The position numbers were made by a program, and so were the translations under genes. Below, piece after piece: positions 35,747 to 44,710 of a DNA stretch of 64,000 bases. The notes beneath the pieces were generated by a model. That model saw only the letters and a list, made by a program, of their open reading frames with translations. It was not told the origin of the DNA and searched no databases. This DNA comes from Sporocytophaga myxococcoides (GTDB lineage: Bacteria > Bacteroidota > Bacteroidia > Cytophagales > Cytophagaceae). The DNA lies in NCBI RefSeq assembly GCF_000775915.1, contig NZ_BBLT01000002.1, positions 372,001 through 436,000 of the forward strand, written 5' to 3'. Each line of letters starts with the position of its first letter. Positions within the stretch are counted from its first letter, which is position 1.

Positions 35747-36713
35747 AATAATTTGAAAGAACGGCAAATTCTTTAGCAAAATAAGTAAGGATAACCTTTG
35801 CTCCAGCCCTTTTCATACTTAATAGAGCTTCTGCCATTGCTCTTTCTCCGTCAATCCAACCTTTTTCGGAAGCAGCTTTTATCATTGCATACTCTCCGCT
35901 CACATTATAAGCTGCAATCGGGAGTTCATAATTGTCATATAAAAGCTTAATTACATCAAGATACGCCAATGCAGGCTTCACCATTAGAAAATCAGCACCT
36001 TCAGCAAAATCAAGTTCTGCCTCTATCAATGCTTCCGCCTGATTTGCGGGGTCCATTTGATATGTTTTCTTATCGCCGGCTTTAGGGGCAGAATCTAAGG
36101 CATTTCTGAATGGGCCGTAAAAAGCACTTGCATATTTGGCAGTATAAGACATTATAGAAACATCCTCAAAGCCTTGGTTGTCGAGCATTTCTCTAAGATA
36201 TCCAACTCTGAAATCCATCATATCTGAAGGCCCGATAATGTCAGCTCCGGCCTCAGCCTGGGCTAAAGCCATTTTCCCCAGTACCTCAAGTGTGGCATCA
36301 TTCAGAATTTTACCGTTTTTTAATATGCCATCATGACCATCAGAACTATAGGGGTCCATCGCCACATCCGTCATAATACAAGCTTCAGGAAGCTCTGACT
36401 TTATAGCCTTTATTGTTTTAAGATAAAGCCCTTTTTCATTATAGCTTTCTTTGGCTAGAGGATCTTTTAAGGAATCTTCTACTTTAGGGAATAGTGCAAA
36501 TGTCTTCAGACCGAGCTTCATACAAAGCTCTATCTCTCTGATTAACAGATCAGGAGTATATCTGAAAATTCCAGGCATACTGGATATTTCAGATCGTTCA
36601 TTTTTACCTTCCTGCATAAACATTGGATAAATCAGGTCGTTGGTACTTACCTGATGCTCTCTTACCATAGATCTGATGGCTTCAGATTTTCTGTTTCTTC
36701 TCGGACGACGCAT
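35745..36713 (-). CDS. hemB: Delta-aminolevulinic acid dehydratase (porphobilinogen synthase)
   Basis: 322 residues. Condenses two 5-aminolevulinate molecules in tetrapyrrole synthesis. Schiff-base lysines are Lys193 ('SYTAKYASAFYGPF') and Lys246 ('FLMVKPALAYLD'). The metal site reads 'DVAMDPYSSDGHDG' (116-129) with no cysteines, so it is the magnesium/potassium-type rather than the zinc-cysteine type. It is 19 bp downstream of rocD and probably co-transcribed. Confidence 0.96.
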   Translation of the reverse strand: MRRPRRNRKSEAIRSMVREHQVSTNDLIYPMFMQEGKNERSEISSMPGIFRYTPDLLIREIELCMKLGLKTFALFPKVEDSLKDPLAKESYNEKGLYLKTIKAIKSELPEACIMTDVAMDPYSSDGHDGILKNGKILNDATLEVLGKMALAQAEAGADIIGPSDMMDFRVGYLREMLDNQGFEDVSIMSYTAKYASAFYGPFRNALDSAPKAGDKKTYQMDPANQAEALIEAELDFAEGADFLMVKPALAYLDVIKLLYDNYELPIAAYNVSGEYAMIKAASEKGWIDGERAMAEALLSMKRAGAKVILTYFAKEFAVLSNY

Positions 36714-36732
36714 GTTTATTCAGGTTTTGAAA

Positions 36733-37965
36733 TTAAAATTCAAGAATTGTTTTTTCGATAATATCGCAACACTCATTTAACTGAGCTTCATTGATTACTA
36801 AAGGAGGTGCGAATCTGATAATGTCCCCGTGAGTAGGCTTAGCTAAAAGACCATTGTCTTTTAATGCTACACATACATCCCATGCGGTTCTGCCGTCATT
36901 CGTAGGTTTAATCACAATTGCGTTTAGTAGTCCTTTTCCTCTTACAGCGAGCACATGGCCAGATTTTCCCTGAAGATCAGTCATTCTCTTTCTGAATAAC
37001 TCACCCATTTTTGCCGCATTTTCAGTAAGCTTTTCATCACGTATGACCTCCAGTGAAGCTTGTGCAACAGCACATGCCATTGGATTACCGCCAAATGTGG
37101 ATCCATGCTGACCTGGTTTAATCGTTAGCATAATAGGATCGTCTGCAAGTACTGCAGAAACAGGATATGTTCCTCCGGAAATTGCTTTACCCAGTATCAG
37201 AATATCAGCTTTTACATCTTCATATTGAGACGCGAGCAATTTTCCTGTTCTGCCAATTCCAGTCTGAATCTCATCAATGATGAACAGCACATTATATTTT
37301 TTGCAAAGTTCTTCTGCTTTTTTAAGATAACCTTCTGTAGGGACATAAACACCAGCTTCACCTTGAATGGGCTCCACAAGGAATGCACAAACATTCGGAT
37401 TCTTCAGAGCGCTTTCAAGAGCAGTTGTATCACTATATGGTATAATCTGAAATCCTGGATTGAAAGGTCCGAAATCTTTTGTTGAATCAGGATCCGTGGA
37501 TGCAGCAATAACCCCTGTAGTCCTTCCGTGAAAATTTTTTTCTACAGCAACAATCAAAGCCTGGTTAGAAGGGATATTTTTAACAGTATACCCCCATTTT
37601 CTTGCCAGCTTAATCGCGGTTTCAACAGCTTCAGCTCCAGAGTTCATCATTAGCACTTTGTCATATCCAAAGTACTCCGTTATAAATTTCTCACATTCGC
37701 CAAGACGTTCATTATAAAATGCGCGACTTGTTAATGTAAGTTTCTGCGCTTGGGCTATTAGAGCATTAATTATTTTGGGGTGACAATGGCCCTGGTTTAC
37801 AGCACTATATGCGGATAGGAAATCATAATAACGTTTCCCCTCAACATCCCAGACAAATACTCCTTCTCCTTTGGAAAGCACAACCGGAAGCGGATGGTAA
37901 TTATGCGCTCCATATTTTTCTTCCAGCTCAATAGCCTGTGTAGTTGCAGAAATAGTCCCCATCAT
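36733..37965 (-). CDS. rocD: Ornithine-oxo-acid aminotransferase
   Basis: 410-residue class III PLP aminotransferase. PLP Lys260 is in '[17 protein letters not shown]' and the '[14 protein letters not shown]' strand supplies the Asp that contacts the pyridine ring. The N-terminal '[21 protein letters not shown]' is characteristic of ornithine delta-aminotransferase rather than ArgD. It makes glutamate semialdehyde from ornithine. Operon with hemB. Confidence 0.94.
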   Translation of the reverse strand: MMGTISATTQAIELEEKYGAHNYHPLPVVLSKGEGVFVWDVEGKRYYDFLSAYSAVNQGHCHPKIINALIAQAQKLTLTSRAFYNERLGECEKFITEYFGYDKVLMMNSGAEAVETAIKLARKWGYTVKNIPSNQALIVAVEKNFHGRTTGVIAASTDPDSTKDFGPFNPGFQIIPYSDTTALESALKNPNVCAFLVEPIQGEAGVYVPTEGYLKKAEELCKKYNVLFIIDEIQTGIGRTGKLLASQYEDVKADILILGKAISGGTYPVSAVLADDPIMLTIKPGQHGSTFGGNPMACAVAQASLEVIRDEKLTENAAKMGELFRKRMTDLQGKSGHVLAVRGKGLLNAIVIKPTNDGRTAWDVCVALKDNGLLAKPTHGDIIRFAPPLVINEAQLNECCDIIEKTILEF

Positions 37966-38441
37966 ATGTTTATTATTTTAATTATAAAAAAGGAAAATAT
38001 CCTGAAAACATCATTTCTCCTCTAATTTTCCACAGAAATATATCAGGATTATAAGGAAATTTTTCAGGAAAGAATTTCAAATTTAGAAATAAAAGTATTC
38101 TTTTCTTAATGATTAGTGTGGTTTTCCTGAAAATAGATATGGTTTTTTTAGATATTAAATAAGAGACGAAATTAAAATTATAGCAATGTAATTTAATGGA
38201 AGACAGAGGGCTAAGCTTATAAAATTACCACATCGAGAACAATGGAGGAACTTCTCTGAAAAAATATTTTACGTACTGCACTTTTTAACTTATTTTTGTG
38301 GGGAAATAACCAAGGATAAAAACATTTGCACCTCTTTTGAGGGAAAGATTACTTTTGTCTGAAAGAAAAAATAAATCTTAATTTTGTATTTAGATTTTAT
38401 TTTCGCATCTTTGCAACCCTATAATATAAAAAATTAGAAAA
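37966..38441. other. 476-bp divergent intergenic region
   Basis: No gene found on either strand. Contains the rocD leader on the left and the rpmB promoter at 38382-38413 on the right. Confidence 0.7.
38382..38413 (+). promoter_or_regulatory. Promoter for the rpmB cluster
   Basis: TTTTG at 38382-38386, 19-bp spacer, then CATCTTTG at 38406-38413, close to the TTTG / TAnnTTTG Bacteroidota pattern. The ATG of rpmB follows 28 bp later. Confidence 0.65.
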
Positions 38442-38678
38442 ATGGCTAGAGTTTGTCAAATTACAGGAAAGAGAACAAGAGTAGGAAACAACGTTTCTCA
38501 CGCCAACAACAAGACAAAGAGAAAATTCTATCCTAATCTTCAGACTAAGAAATTTTTTATTCCTGAAGAAAATAAATGGATAACTCTTAAAGTGTCTGCT
38601 TCTGCTTTAAGAACAATAACAAAAAAAGGCATTAGCGCTGTATTAAAAGAGGCTAAGGCGAATGGCATGGCCGTTTAA
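38442..38678 (+). CDS. rpmB: 50S ribosomal protein bL28
   Basis: 78 residues. Starts '[23 protein letters not shown]', diagnostic for bL28, and is rich in Lys/Arg. Only one Cys, so the zinc-free form. First gene of rpmB-rpmG-DUF4295-ftsY, the usual order in this phylum. Confidence 0.96.
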   Translation: MARVCQITGKRTRVGNNVSHANNKTKRKFYPNLQTKKFFIPEENKWITLKVSASALRTITKKGISAVLKEAKANGMAV

Positions 38679-38713
38679 TTATTTGGTTTTTACAAGAGAA
38701 ATTGCAATAAATC

Positions 38714-38896
38714 ATGGCAAAAAAAGGTAACAGGATTCAGGTGATTCTGGAGTGTACCGAGCACAAAAACAGTGGTCTACCTGGTACAAGCAGATATATC
38801 ACTACTAAAAACAGGAAAAATACTCCTGAAAGGATTGAACTTAAAAAATACAATCCTGTGTTAAAAAAAGTGACCATCCATAAAGAAATTAAATAA
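38714..38896 (+). CDS. rpmG: 50S ribosomal protein bL33
   Basis: 60 residues. '[21 protein letters not shown]' and '[22 protein letters not shown]' match bL33. A single Cys means the zinc-independent form. It is two bases upstream of the next small gene. Confidence 0.95.
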   Translation: MAKKGNRIQVILECTEHKNSGLPGTSRYITTKNRKNTPERIELKKYNPVLKKVTIHKEIK

Positions 38897-38898
38897 CC

Positions 38899-39054
38899 AT
38901 GGCAAAGAAAGTAGTTGCTACCCTGAAGAAGGCGGATGCTGGAAAAGGGTTTGCCAAAATTATTAAGGCAGTAAAGAATGATAAAACCGGAGCTTACTCT
39001 TTCAGAGAAGAAATTGTAGCGGTAGATCAGGTTCAGGAAGCATTGAAGAAATAA
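38899..39054 (+). CDS. DUF4295 small basic protein, probable ribosomal protein
   Basis: 51 residues, basic: 'MAKKVVATLKKADAGKGFAK', 'NDKTGAYSFREEIVAVDQVQ', 'EALKK'. This is the DUF4295 family, restricted to Bacteroidota and encoded right after rpmG. From memory it matches a protein seen in a Flavobacterium ribosome structure and named bL38; I have not verified that. It starts 2 bases after the rpmG stop and precedes a terminator. Confidence 0.9.
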   Translation: MAKKVVATLKKADAGKGFAKIIKAVKNDKTGAYSFREEIVAVDQVQEALKK

Positions 39055-39080
39055 TTGCTTCTTCGTAAATTATTAATGAT

Positions 39081-39104
39081 AAAGTCCCTTAACGGGACTT
39101 TTTT
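39081..39104 (+). terminator. Intrinsic terminator between the ribosomal genes and ftsY
   Basis: Stem AAAGTCCC / GGGACTTT with a 5-nt loop and a following T run. Confidence 0.88.
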
Positions 39105-39137
39105 ATTATTTTAGTGTTTTAAGAAAAAGATTATTTC

Positions 39138-40094
39138 ATGGCGCTGTTTAATTTCTTTTCAAAAGATAAAAAGGAGTCTCTGGATAAAGGTCTGGAAAAA
39201 ACCAAGGATAGCTTCATTTCTAAGCTAACCAAGGCCATGGTGGGAAAATCCAAGGTCGACGACGAAGTCTTGGACAATCTGGAAGAGATGCTCGTTACCT
39301 CTGATGTGGGCGTGCAGACTACTTTGAAAATTATCAAAAGAATAGAACAGAGAGTAGAAAAGGATAACTATGTGACGACTTCAGATTTGGATAAAATCCT
39401 GAAGGAAGAGATTGCCGGACTGCTTGCTGAAAATAATTCAGAGGATTTGTCTGACTATGAAATCCCAAAAGTTTCCGGGCCATATGTAATTCTTGTAGTT
39501 GGAGTGAATGGAGTAGGTAAAACAACTACTATTGGAAAGCTCGCAGCCCAATTTAAAAAGAAAGGTAAAAAAGTAGTTCTGGGAGCTGCTGATACATTCC
39601 GTGCTGCTGCTGTAGATCAGTTGAAAATGTGGGGAGAAAGGGTAGGCGTGCCTGTAGTATCTCACGGTATGAACACTGATCCTGCTTCTGTTGCATTTGA
39701 CGCAGCAAAACAAGGCCTTGATCAACAGGCTGATATAGTAATAATTGACACTGCAGGAAGATTACATACTAAAGTAAATCTTATGAATGAGCTCTCTAAA
39801 ATAAAAAGGGTCATTCAGAAATTCATACCAGAAGCACCTCATGAAGTTCTTTTAGTATTGGATGGAAGTACAGGTCAAAATGCTTTTGTACAGGCTACCG
39901 AATTTACCAAAGCTACGGAAGTGTCGGCACTTGCTATCACGAAGCTGGATGGAACTGCAAAAGGAGGGGTGGTTTTAGGGATTTCTGATCAGTTTAAAAT
40001 ACCAGTGAAATATATCGGTGTAGGAGAAAAGGTAGATGATCTTCAGGTCTTTAATAAACATGAGTTCGTTGACTCTCTCTTCAACAGGCAATAA
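39138..40094 (+). CDS. ftsY: Signal recognition particle receptor FtsY
   Basis: 318 residues. SRP GTPase NG domain: 'VGVNGVGKTTTIGKLA' (121-136), 'DTFRAAAVDQL', 'DTAGRLHTK', 'TKLDGTAKGG' and the C-terminal 'YIGVGEKVDDLQVF'. A short Lys-rich N-terminus replaces the long acidic A domain of E. coli FtsY, as in many non-enteric bacteria. Targets membrane proteins with the SRP. The 3' end overlaps the next gene by 35 bp. Confidence 0.96.
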   Translation: MALFNFFSKDKKESLDKGLEKTKDSFISKLTKAMVGKSKVDDEVLDNLEEMLVTSDVGVQTTLKIIKRIEQRVEKDNYVTTSDLDKILKEEIAGLLAENNSEDLSDYEIPKVSGPYVILVVGVNGVGKTTTIGKLAAQFKKKGKKVVLGAADTFRAAAVDQLKMWGERVGVPVVSHGMNTDPASVAFDAAKQGLDQQADIVIIDTAGRLHTKVNLMNELSKIKRVIQKFIPEAPHEVLLVLDGSTGQNAFVQATEFTKATEVSALAITKLDGTAKGGVVLGISDQFKIPVKYIGVGEKVDDLQVFNKHEFVDSLFNRQ

Positions 40095-40566
40095 TTTAAT
40101 CCTACTTTTGGGGTTAATATTTCTATTTTCTTTTTCGGAATATTCTTGCGTTTCCCGAAAAAACGTCTCTGTTCCTGTTGACACAAGTCAGGGAATTTCA
40201 GGTAAACTAATTTTCAAAGAAGGTGATTTTACTACTACAGCAGAGCTCCCTGAAGAAGGTAAAATTTTTGGTATCGAAAGAGAAATTTATATTTATCCGC
40301 TTACTTCACTAAAAGAGTCTGAACTTGCAGAAGGAGATTTTTTTAAAACCATCTCTACAACTCCCTTAGACACAATTCTAACCCAACAAGACGGAACTTT
40401 CAAGTTACCTTTGGAAGTTGGAAAATACTCACTGGTAATTAATGAGGGCGGGAGACTCTATTCTAAAATTTCTCCCGATTATTACTTGTTCCCAGTGAAA
40501 GTGGAAAAGAATAAATTTACCAATGTAGTTTTTGAAGTAGACTACATGGCACACTACTCAGAATAG
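40060..40566 (+). CDS. Putative lipoprotein, unknown
   Basis: 168 residues from the ATG at 40060, preferred over a start 24 bp upstream because it directly gives a signal-like N-terminus ('MSSLTLSSTGNNLILLLGLIFLFSFSEYSC'). The Cys at about position 30 follows a non-canonical lipobox (EYSC), so lipidation is uncertain. The mature part resembles a carboxypeptidase-regulatory-like beta domain ('QDGTFKLPLEVGKYSLVINEGGRLYSKIS'). It overlaps ftsY by 35 bases in a different frame, suggesting co-transcription with it. Confidence 0.72.
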   Translation: MSSLTLSSTGNNLILLLGLIFLFSFSEYSCVSRKNVSVPVDTSQGISGKLIFKEGDFTTTAELPEEGKIFGIEREIYIYPLTSLKESELAEGDFFKTISTTPLDTILTQQDGTFKLPLEVGKYSLVINEGGRLYSKISPDYYLFPVKVEKNKFTNVVFEVDYMAHYSE

Positions 40567-40649
40567 TTTTAAAATAATAAGTAATTTTGGAGATTGGAGC
40601 ACTGAAGGAATATATTATTCCATTTCCAATCAATATTCCAGTATTAAAG

Positions 40650-41963
40650 ATGAAGACTAAAGGCACAAGAAAGACAAAGGTAAATATCATCACATTAGGT
40701 TGTTCCAAAAATCTGGTGGACTCGGAGAATATTCTAACACAATTGAAAGGTAATAATATTGACGCTGCTCACGAGTCAGGAAAAGATGATGCGAATGTCG
40801 TGGTCATTAATACCTGTGGATTTATCGACAATGCCAAGCAAGAATCTATAGATACAATTCTGAGGTATGTGGATGCTAAAGAGAGCGGTCTTGTAGAAAA
40901 GATTTATGTTACTGGATGTCTTTCCCAGCGTTATAAAGATGATCTTGAAAAGGAAATTCCACAGGTAGACGCTTTCTTTGGTACAAGTGACCTCCCAATA
41001 CTTCTCAAAAAATTTAAAGCTGATTATAAACATGAATTGCTTGGTGAACGTCTTATCACCACTCCAAGACATTATGCTTTTTTGAAAATTGCAGAAGGTT
41101 GTGATCGTCCTTGCTCATTCTGTGCAATTCCGGTAATGCGTGGTAAACATGTATCGAGAGGTATAGAAGAATTAGTCACAGAAGCAAAGAATCTGGCTAA
41201 GAACGGAACGAAGGAATTAATTCTGATAGCCCAGGACCTTACTTATTACGGTCTTGATATTTATGGTAAACGTGATCTCGCTGAATTATTAAGGAAATTG
41301 TCGGATGTGAATGGAATTGACTGGATACGTTTGCAGTATGCTTATCCGTCTCAGTTTCCAATGGATGTGCTGGACGTAATGGCGGAAAGAGATAACATCT
41401 GCAAATACCTGGATATGCCGCTTCAGCATGCATCTTCAAATATGCTAAAGATTATGAGAAGGGGGATCACAAGGAACAGAACAGAAGATCTTATAAAGGC
41501 AATCAGAGATAAGGTTCCTAATATAGCTTTAAGGACAACAATGATTGCAGGACACCCGGGAGAGACAGAGCAGGATTTTGAAGAGCTTTGTCAATTTGTA
41601 GAGGAAATGAAATTTGACAGGCTTGGGATATTCACCTATTCTCACGAAGAGCATACGCATGCATATACATTAAATGATGATATTCCAGCAGAAGTAAAAA
41701 GAGAGCGTGCGGATACGATTATGGGTATTCAGGAAGGCATTTCTTTGGAATTAAATCAGGCAAAGGTAGGAAATACTTATAAAGTACTTTTTGACAGGAA
41801 AGAAGGCGGGTATTTTATTGGAAGAACTGAATCTGACTCTCCAGAGGTAGATAATGAAGTGTTGGTTTCGGCGGAAAATACTTATGTGAGAGTTGGGGAT
41901 TTCGCAAAAGTAAAGATCGATTCAGCTTCTGAATTTGATCTTTATGGTAAAATTGTGGAGTAA
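40650..41963 (+). CDS. rimO: Ribosomal protein uS12 methylthiotransferase RimO
   Basis: 437 residues from the ATG at 40650; an in-frame TTG 63 bases upstream is less likely because the family begins near 'KVNIITLGCSKNLVDSE'. The UPF0004 domain has 'LGCSKN', 'INTCGF' and 'VTGCLSQ'. The radical SAM domain has Cys151-x3-Cys155-x2-Cys158 ('CDRPCSFC'). A C-terminal TRAM domain is present. 'AIPVMRGKHVSRG' fits RimO better than MiaB. It adds a methylthio group to an aspartate of S12. Confidence 0.94.
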   Translation: MKTKGTRKTKVNIITLGCSKNLVDSENILTQLKGNNIDAAHESGKDDANVVVINTCGFIDNAKQESIDTILRYVDAKESGLVEKIYVTGCLSQRYKDDLEKEIPQVDAFFGTSDLPILLKKFKADYKHELLGERLITTPRHYAFLKIAEGCDRPCSFCAIPVMRGKHVSRGIEELVTEAKNLAKNGTKELILIAQDLTYYGLDIYGKRDLAELLRKLSDVNGIDWIRLQYAYPSQFPMDVLDVMAERDNICKYLDMPLQHASSNMLKIMRRGITRNRTEDLIKAIRDKVPNIALRTTMIAGHPGETEQDFEELCQFVEEMKFDRLGIFTYSHEEHTHAYTLNDDIPAEVKRERADTIMGIQEGISLELNQAKVGNTYKVLFDRKEGGYFIGRTESDSPEVDNEVLVSAENTYVRVGDFAKVKIDSASEFDLYGKIVE

Positions 41964-42152
41964 GCAATCCGCAATTAAACTTTATTAATAACGAAAGATG
42001 GTTCTGACTTTTGGTTGGAATCATTTTTATTTTAATGCAAAATACTTCGGTTATCAGTTCTCTTCACCTTCATTGGACTTCATTTTCTCCTGTTGTATTT
42101 GTCTATTGAAAAATCAGGGTTAAATTCGACCATAAAATTTCCACCACCATCA

Positions 42153-43712
42153 ATGAAAATACTTCCAGTTGAAGCTGAAAAAACCGGTGCTTTTTCAAAA
42201 TTATATCTTGATTACATTTCTCAGAAAGAAGATCTCTCTCTCTTTTATAATCTGTTTCCTTCAATAGAAAATATAGAGCAACAAATTGCTCAAAAGAAGT
42301 TCAAGGCGGATCAAAGGGGCCTTTTGACGGATGCTTTGAAAAGACAATATTCAGATATTGTCATAAAACAAGCTGCCGAAAAAGGAATCGATGAATTATT
42401 AAATGACCATACATTTACAATTACTACCGGTCATCAATTAAATCTGTTTACAGGACCTTTGTACTTGATTTACAAGACAGTTGCCATTATTAAAGCTTGC
42501 GAAATCTTAAAACGTAAATATTCGAAATACTCCTTTGTTCCGGTTTTCTGGATCGCAACAGAGGATCATGACTTCGCAGAAATCAACCATTTTCATCTTT
42601 TCGGAAAAACATATACCTGGGAAACCCGACAGAAAGGGGCTGTGGGAAGGTTGAGTTGCGAAGGAATAGAAAAGATATTAAATGAACTTCCCGAAAAGGT
42701 CGAGTTATTTGAAAAGGCATATCTGGAAAACGGCAGTACATTATCAAAAGCTACCCGCTATATTCTCAATGAGCTTTTCGGAGACTATGGGCTTGTAGTT
42801 CTGGATGGTGATGATGCTTCTTTAAAGCAGGTATTGAAACCGGTGATCAAGGAAGAAATCGAAGGGGATACTATTTGTAAAATCGTAGAGAAAACAACTA
42901 AATCTCTGGAAGATCTTGGATATAACGGGCAGGTATTTCCAAGAGAGATTAATCTATTTTATTTAAAAGAAGGATTAAGAGAACGTATTATTAATGAAGG
43001 GGATCATTTTAGGGTTAACAATACCGATATCGTTTATAGCAGATCAGAAATACTTCGACTAGCCGAAGAAGAGCCTGAAGTATTTAGCCCTAATGTTGTT
43101 CTGAGGCCCTTATATCAGGAGATGTTGTTACCTAACCTGGCTTACATAGGAGGTCCGTCAGAGTTGACTTACTGGCTGCAACTTAAGGGTATATTCAATC
43201 ATTTTGGAATAGCATTTCCCATGTTGATGCCGAGGTTGTTTTTCTTAATCATCAATGCAGCAAATAGCAAAAAGATCACTAAGCTGAATATAAACGAAGA
43301 GGACTTATTTAAATCAGTAGTTGAATTGAAAGAGTTATATCTCGATATGCATTCTTCAGAGCATATTGAAACTGAAGAAGAGCATTCACTGCTGAATTAT
43401 ATTTTTAAAATGCTTCAGACTAAAGCTGCTGATATTGATCCAACTTTGATCGCTTATACAGAGGCAGAAGCAAAAAGAGCTTCCGATATTATTCATAATG
43501 TAGAAAAACGATTTAAGAAAGCTTTGGAGAAAAAACATGAGCAGGGAATTCAGCAGTTAATTGGGTTAAAAGAAAAGTTGTTTCCAGCGAATACACTTCA
43601 GGAGCGTTATGATAATTTTCTGAATTTTTACATCAACGATCCTGATTTGATAAGCAAACTGATGACTGCAGATCCATTTGATTTTAGATTTAAAGTTTTA
43701 CTGCAGGAATGA
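42153..43712 (+). CDS. bshC: Bacillithiol synthase (cysteine-adding enzyme)
   Basis: 519 residues from the ATG at 42153; the upstream TTG at 42093 is not needed because family members start near 'ILPVEAEKTGAFSKLYLDYI'. Hallmarks are 'TITTGHQLNLFTGPLYLIYK', 'PVFWIATEDHDFAEINHF', 'NVVLRPLYQEMLLPNLAYIGGPSELTYWLQ' and a long C-terminal coiled-coil region. It adds cysteine to GlcN-malate in bacillithiol synthesis. It overlaps the next gene by 4 bases. With ytxJ in this window it is good evidence for bacillithiol use. Confidence 0.94.
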   Translation: MKILPVEAEKTGAFSKLYLDYISQKEDLSLFYNLFPSIENIEQQIAQKKFKADQRGLLTDALKRQYSDIVIKQAAEKGIDELLNDHTFTITTGHQLNLFTGPLYLIYKTVAIIKACEILKRKYSKYSFVPVFWIATEDHDFAEINHFHLFGKTYTWETRQKGAVGRLSCEGIEKILNELPEKVELFEKAYLENGSTLSKATRYILNELFGDYGLVVLDGDDASLKQVLKPVIKEEIEGDTICKIVEKTTKSLEDLGYNGQVFPREINLFYLKEGLRERIINEGDHFRVNNTDIVYSRSEILRLAEEEPEVFSPNVVLRPLYQEMLLPNLAYIGGPSELTYWLQLKGIFNHFGIAFPMLMPRLFFLIINAANSKKITKLNINEEDLFKSVVELKELYLDMHSSEHIETEEEHSLLNYIFKMLQTKAADIDPTLIAYTEAEAKRASDIIHNVEKRFKKALEKKHEQGIQQLIGLKEKLFPANTLQERYDNFLNFYINDPDLISKLMTADPFDFRFKVLLQE

Positions 43713-44281
43713 AAAAGAGAGAAATCCGGTCATTTTATTTAAATGAAAGGAAAAATCTTTCTTCTCAAAAGCTTGAACAGATAAGTATAGAAGCTGCAGA
43801 TTGCTTTTTTAATAACTTTGATTTGAAATCTGTAAAGTGCTCTCACATCTTTCTATCAATACCTCTTCAAGCTGAAATAAATACTAAATATATCATCGAC
43901 AGGTTCTGGAAAAGTTATCCGGATATTGACATTTCAATTCCTAAAACAGATCGAGCTAATCTTTCAATTGATAGTTATTATTTTACACCTACCACTGTTT
44001 TAGAAGAAAATCCCTGGAAAATTCCTGAACCTATCGATGCTCAGCCAACTCCGCATGAGGTGATAGATCTTGTGTTTTTGCCAATGCTTGCTTTTGATAG
44101 AAGGGGGTACAGGGTAGGGTATGGTAAAGGATTTTACGACAGATTTCTGGCAACCTGCCGAGAAGATGTTTTAAAAATAGGTATATCCTGTTTTCCCCCA
44201 ACAGATCCTATTGAAGATGTAGATCAATATGATATTCCAATGAACTACTGTATTGTTGGGAAGGAGTTGTATAAGTTTTAG
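43709..44281 (+). CDS. 5-formyltetrahydrofolate cyclo-ligase
   Basis: 190 residues. ATP-dependent conversion of 5-formyl-THF to 5,10-methenyl-THF. The family signature 'LPMLAFDRRGYRVGYGKGFYDRFL' sits near residues 128-151, and an N-terminal basic stretch 'MKKREIRSFYLNERKNLSSQ' is typical. It overlaps bshC as ATGA, so the genes are translationally coupled. Confidence 0.92.
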   Translation: MKKREIRSFYLNERKNLSSQKLEQISIEAADCFFNNFDLKSVKCSHIFLSIPLQAEINTKYIIDRFWKSYPDIDISIPKTDRANLSIDSYYFTPTTVLEENPWKIPEPIDAQPTPHEVIDLVFLPMLAFDRRGYRVGYGKGFYDRFLATCREDVLKIGISCFPPTDPIEDVDQYDIPMNYCIVGKELYKF

Positions 44282-44413
44282 AGTAATGGCTAAATCTGAA
44301 GGTTGAGTTTTGCTTTACCTTGAGAAGTTTAATTTGTCAATATATTCGAAAGGAGGGTATTATAAACACCTCTCTAACCTTTCAGAAGAAGCTGATACAT
44401 TAAATTGATAAAA

Positions 44414-44440
44414 AAAGCGTAGCCTTATTGACTACGCTTT
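44414..44440. terminator. Bidirectional intrinsic terminator
   Basis: Stem AAAGCGTAG / CTACGCTTT with a 9-nt loop, between the convergent cyclo-ligase gene and the PFDGG small-protein gene ending at 44446. Confidence 0.87.
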
Positions 44441-44445
44441 AAGAA

Positions 44446-44700
44446 TTATTTCAGTTCTTTACTTTTCTTGTAATGGGAGTGGATTTTCTTTGCTCCTAAT
44501 GCTGCACCGGCAACCAGGAAAGCTCCAATACCCCCATCAAAGGGAATCTCTTCTGCCCCACCGGTTCCCCCGGGACCTTCAGCTCCGCCAGGACCACCAC
44601 CTCCGCTTCCAGGTTGCGCATACGCTGTTCCTGCGGCTATCGAAAGTAATACTATAAATATAACTTTTGATAATATCTTAATTATTGATGTCATCTTCAT
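44446..44700 (-). CDS. Small secreted protein with PFDGG-type C-terminal sorting signal (copy 1)
   Basis: 84 residues. Signal peptide to about 29 ('IAAGTAYAQ'), then a ~22-residue Gly/Pro/Glu linker ('PGSGGGGPGGAEGPGG'). It then has a three-part tail: 'IPFDGG' (52-57), a short hydrophobic stretch ('IGAFLVAGAALGA') and a basic end ('KKIHSHYKKSKELK'). That is the architecture of exosortase substrates (PEP-CTERM and the Bacteroidota PID-CTERM type, name from memory). It lies 10 bp downstream of the 845-residue T9SS-tagged protein. Its partner enzyme is probably the exosortase at 47602-48204. After processing only ~25 residues of mature chain would remain. Confidence 0.83.
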   Translation of the reverse strand: MKMTSIIKILSKVIFIVLLSIAAGTAYAQPGSGGGGPGGAEGPGGTGGAEEIPFDGGIGAFLVAGAALGAKKIHSHYKKSKELK

Positions 44701-44710
44701 TTGTAAAAAA

